A stretch of DNA of 62,000 bases. Origin: Zygnema cylindricum. Taxonomy: Eukaryota; Streptophyta; Zygnematophyceae; Zygnematales; Zygnemataceae. This document shows positions 58,016 through 62,000 of this stretch, one piece after another. Below the pieces are notes generated by a model. The model made no database searches. It saw only the letters and a program-made list of their open reading frames with translations, and was not told where the DNA came from. The position numbers were made by a program, and so were the translations under genes. The stretch is taken from the NCBI GenBank assembly GCA_037447655.1, contig JBBHKE010001834.1, positions 1 to 62,000 of the forward strand, in the 5' to 3' direction. The first letter of the stretch is position 1. Each line of letters begins with the position of its first letter.

Positions 58016-59545
58016 TCATAAACTTATTCCAGTTCGCCTGTGCCTCCTCGAATATCCCGCCCTCAGCCCCGCAGTCATTTCCTTCACACAAATCTCAATA
58101 GCTATAGTATAAGCGTTCTCAATTTCCATAGTCCATTGGTTACCGAAGTTCCTCTTCATCACCTCGATAAGAGAGTCTTTCACCACCTGTATCTCCAACA
58201 TCCAAAGGAGAAGGTTCCAAAACAATCAGCACCATCTGCAGACTCATCCGATCGAAAAACAGTCACAGCGAAACCGAAAAGTAGACCTCAAACACAATTC
58301 CAAACACAATGCAGATAAACACAATTTTTCTGGACGAACATTTGACAAATTTTCCTTCCTCTAAACATCCTGGGCAAAGGATGCTTTGATGGACCACCAT
58401 AAGATAAAGATTCATATTCACCGATCCCATGGAACAACGTATGATAAGACTAGATAACGATTGAATCCGAATTTGCAGTTTCTGGAAACAAACATGGGAT
58501 TGAAACTTACCGGAAATCCGGCTTCCACAACGGCATATTTGGAGTGCATTTGTCCAAGTCTCCGAAGTTTTGCAAAGGCAACTTCTGTGTCGGCCGCATT
58601 GCCAAAAGACAACATACATTCACCAGCCTGGAGAGGAATTCAAAAATGATAAAATAAGCCTAAACGAATTTAAAAACAGAAGAATTAGTTGCCCTATTTG
58701 AACAAAGGACAAGGACCAGGAATGCAGCAAAAGCAAAACGGCTGTTGATATGCAGACTAACAAAAAAACATGTAAAACCGTTCAAACAGTGAAATCACTT
58801 ACAAATTTGAGAGCTCCGAGGGCGTGCTTTTGCAAAAAGTAGTTTTTGCGCAAATCGGCTTCCGTAGGATTATCTTGAATGAACGAAAACATGTACTTCA
58901 CATGTGGAGCTCGCGCAAACACACTGAAAATCACATGGAAATAACAGTTACAGTCACAGTTAGAATTAAATCAGATAAAAATGAAAGGGAACAATGTGAT
59001 ACAATGCGGTATATGACAGTCCATAGAGACAGAGAGATTGATAAGGGTAAAGATAAAAAGAAGTGGGGAGGAAGTGGATCTATGTAACCTCGACTGTCAG
59101 AAACAAATGTAAACCCAAAAAACTTCGTCAAATTACATTGTCGTAAAGACAAACAGTAAAGTCATCAAATACAAAAGCAAGTGAAGGAAATAGAAAGTAG
59201 ATTTTAATATTTCCTAAAGTATCCATTAAGTTTTAAAAAACACCCATTTCTCTACCAAGTCTTTTCAAACGTACAAATTCCTCGAGGGAGAACTTGTTTC
59301 GAGACATTTTTGTAAAAACAGACTTTTCTATTTGATCTTCACTGTAGCTTTTCAGTTATGAACAGAAGGGCCCTTATTCATGGAACCACAACAAAAGGAC
59401 AAACAGAAGAGACAAAATCAAGGGGGAAGCGGGAAGATGCACACGCTAGAAAAAATTCAATGCCGTAGTGGTCGAGCTCCGAAACCATTTGCTTTTCCCA
59501 GACCTCCTTCACAAGATTGTAGTGCTTAGCAGATAGGGCAGCCAT
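58016..59545 (-). CDS. Plant-type haemoglobin (phytoglobin)
   Basis: Four exons on the minus strand: 59445-59545, 58803-58923, 58511-58627 and 58186-58016, giving 169 aa. Intron phases are 2, 0 and 0, matching the three-intron layout of plant haemoglobin genes (B12-2, mid-E and G7 positions). The fold is three-on-three globin. LVKEVWEKQ is helix A, FFLAVFARAP the B/C region, and MFSFIQD carries the CD-corner Phe. LQKHAL gives a distal His at residue 67, and LGQMHSKY gives the proximal His at residue 102. The end is a basic tail (RRHRRTG). Plant haemoglobins of this type bind O2 tightly and remove nitric oxide; that role is inferred. It is cytosolic, with no targeting signal. The donors GTAAGT after exons 2 and 3 are strong. 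Length is normal (about 160 aa in the family). Confidence 0.9.
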
Positions 59546-60210
59546 GACGATCTACCTATCAAAATACTAAGAATCGGTACTTTCCCCAGAAAATACTTCT
59601 TTTTCTCGGATACCCACTAAGTCTCGCCTGAAACAGCTACTTGTACCTTCTCCCAACCCTTTTCCCTCGGAGATTCTTTTCCCTCGGAGGCGTATCGACT
59701 CTTCCGAGGAGAGAGAGGAGAGGAGAGGGGACAGGGAGAGGCGGAAGGAGGAAGCACGAGAAGGACTTCTCAGGAAGAGTTGCCTTATGAGAATGGCTTC
59801 AAGGAGTACCATTACAGTAGGACGGTGACAACTGTCACGGAGAATCCAAAAGAGTCACGTCACATGTTACTTTCCGCGCGGTTTGCTGCGCCCTTCTCGC
59901 ATCGCGACAGAGAGCGCGAATAGTTTCCTCGGGTTTGGCCGCGCGCACGACCTTTTTGCCGCCCGGCACCCTGGAACGGCCGATCACGTGACGCGTACTC
60001 GGGTCCAGCGCATACAAAGGCGACATCTGGGCCGTGCGATCAAAAGGTAGGAAATCCTACGGTTCCAGAAAGGTTTGAGACAAATTTTGGCCAGGTGAAT
60101 GTGGGCGGATACACGAGATAGAGCCAAAAATTGTGGAGATACACGGGCTGCCCGTGAGTTCCGTACGGGATCTGCCACCAGGATGTCATAAAAGCGCAGA
60201 TAAGGGCACC
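59546..60210 (-). promoter_or_regulatory. Upstream region of the haemoglobin gene, GC-rich part
   Basis: 59840-60200 is clearly richer in G+C and CpG than its surroundings. A 64-codon minus frame there has no recognisable domain. It may include the promoter and 5'UTR; no TATA element is assigned. Confidence 0.35.
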
Positions 60211-60672
60211 GACATTTACGTACGGCTCCTGCGGTGTAAAGTGTCGACTGCCTAGACCTGAACCCAGCGGACGAAGCAGATTATTCGCGGAGTTCCGGGA
60301 AAGGAAAATATTTGCTGTCGTTTAACTGGTATGCTATGATCCGTACATTTAAAGGAGGAGGAAAAGGCTAGGTTAAGGAAACAATACTGTGCTAGGTGGG
60401 GTTCACGCTCATTGATGGATCAAAAACGGCGACCGGTGGATCAATTATGGTGTATTAGCTATTCGTGCAAAAAGATCAGGCAACACGTGGCAGAGGATTG
60501 AAAGACCGTTTTTATAGACAGCAGATTCTGCGATTTCCGAGGATTCTTGAAAAGACCGAATGAAAGTACAAATTCTTCTGGACCAGAATCGACAAGATAT
60601 TTCTGGTTGCAATGTATTTCCAATATAGTTTGGTAATTGGTAGTTGGTGAATGAAGAATGTACAGTACAGTA

Positions 60673-60891
60673 CCACCGCCAATCGCTATCAGCGTTGTGT
60701 ACGCTAATCCCGTCCCGCTTTTTTTTGTTTTTATTCTCAAATAGAATTATCCACACTATTTAAAAAAAGCCCTAATTCCTAAATAGAGGAATCGATTTCT
60801 TCCAAAATTTCCAAATTCCCAATTAGCGTACACCACGCTAAATAATAGTATACGCTAATCAAACCTACACGCTAATAGCGATTGGCGGTGT
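60673..60891. mobile_element. Tc1/mariner-like MITE (219 bp)
   Basis: TA-flanked, with ends CACCGCCAATCGCTATCAGC and GCTAATAGCGATTGGCGGTG. The repeated internal motif GTACGCTAAT is a diverged form of the family. Confidence 0.75.
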
Positions 60892-62000
60892 ACTGTGCGC
60901 TTAGAGTATGGTTCCATGTCGGCATATCTCCGCGGAAGGGATTATCTCGATTGTGTACTTTTCAATCTGTACGGGCTTAGGCGGCTGGGGAACAGAAATG
61001 GCGGGATTCCATGTACGGAAGATAAAAAGGAGACATTATATCTGCCGCGGTCATATCCCCTTCTAGGCTTCTACTGATCCCTGGGGAAGGACAAAATAGT
61101 GACAGGGGTGTTGCCGTATGTGCAATCGGAAAATAAAGGGATTTGGCTCCATCAGGGGGTCCAAAACCGGGTTGTACGGCAGAATGTAATGAACCGCAAA
61201 AATAGAACTCAAAAAAGGTTAGCGAGTGCGACACGGTACGGTAGGCGCGGGATATCCAGCGGCCAATGCGTGAACTACAATTTCAAGACTCACGAAAATT
61301 CGCCCATGAAGTTTTTGAGCAATGAGTACTTGGCGTCAAAATAGTATTTTATTCGTCCAAATTCAAGAATTGCACGAAGAAAATTTTTGAGACGCCTAAA
61401 CCAGCGGCAAAAGAAAGAGTTCCTCAAATATTGTTGTCCTTTCACTTATCTCTCTTTTTGTTGCGTTACCGGTTCCTTCCATGAGCCCTTCCGTTGATTC
61501 CTCGTGCTTATGTCCCGACTTTGGACCGAAATCAGTGCCCGCGAGATTGGACCCGAGTCCGGTGTCACGAAGCGCGCGTGCGGATCTCATGATCCCGACG
61601 TACGCGCAACGCGACAGACGAGGTACCGACTTTAATGCGAGGATGTGTCAAAAATAGTTTACAATTAAAACATCGTCGTACTAGGCGCAAGAATATCTGT
61701 GCCGTTCGTATGTCGGTGATGCGTGCACATGAGCATATTTTGACGTCTCGCCATGCCACGTGTTTATTTTTAGCAAGAAATATCTTTCTCTCGCTCTTGC
61801 GCATCGACTCTTTACCTTCCATTACATGTACGGCGTCACGTGAACCACATTGGCTGGAATCATAGATCCAAAGTGGGATTTTACAATACGTTATTAAAGG
61901 GAATTGATAATGACAGTGACTGTTTTGGTTGCGGACAGTCACTTACGTCATTTTGTCAAAAAAAGTACGTTTGAAGTACACACAGGTACAAATAAAGCAC
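60892..62000. other. Terminal 1.1 kb without a supported gene
   Basis: Mixed-composition DNA. A 125-codon minus frame (61565-61942) and smaller ones show no domain. An exon of a gene running beyond the window cannot be excluded. Confidence 0.4.

Noticed and set aside
61565-61942. 125-codon minus frame near the window end
   Set aside because: No domain or splice support; it could be part of a gene outside the window, but nothing shows it.

Overview
The window is nuclear DNA from a eukaryote with a large, repeat-rich genome. The evidence is GT-AG introns with long spacers, several DNA-transposon families and Ty1/copia elements. The host is most likely a green plant of the streptophyte algal grade, and a charophyte such as Characeae would fit. 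The proteasome subunit is most like land-plant RPN6, the globin is a plant haemoglobin, and the copia element uses the usual plant-type initiator-tRNA primer site. This lineage call is an inference; no organism is named in the sequence.

Layout. 1-5600: a fold-back repeat, a 0.75 kb GA-rich tract, a decayed copia piece and a Harbinger-like MITE containing a perfect 50-bp palindrome. 5.6-19.3 kb: a small family of membrane proteins with PAN/apple modules. One apparently intact gene (+) faces a broken inverted paralogue (-), with an orphan transmembrane exon between them. Every exon junction is phase 1. The broken copy carries a solo LTR inside a PAN exon, a chimeric second PAN exon and a frameshifted tail. 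20-29.8 kb: a nest of transposons. A mariner-like MITE holds a hAT-type MITE, and a second hAT-type MITE holds a very young copia element with apparently identical LTRs and one in-frame stop in pol.

31.4-42.5 kb holds two housekeeping genes, tail to tail: the 26S proteasome lid subunit RPN6/PSMD11 (+, 4 exons, 441 aa) and a CCDC97-like protein (-, 4 exons, 400 aa). RPN6 contains decayed tandem copies of exon 2, a ghost of exon 4, and a minisatellite that repeats its own 3' splice site. 42.8-48 kb is a higher-order array of Harbinger-like and mariner-like MITEs with a 597-bp block that looks identical in two units. 48.5-54.1 kb holds a decayed copia element, a larger hAT relative with a broken BED zinc finger, and another Harbinger-like element. 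58.0-59.5 kb is a plant-type haemoglobin gene (-, 4 exons, 169 aa) with distal and proximal histidines. The last 2.4 kb holds one MITE and no gene I can support.

The three housekeeping-type genes do not form a pathway. The distinctive content is the PAN-transmembrane family and the layered transposon history. All alignments were done by eye; exon models rest on splice consensus, phase agreement and family conservation, not on transcripts.
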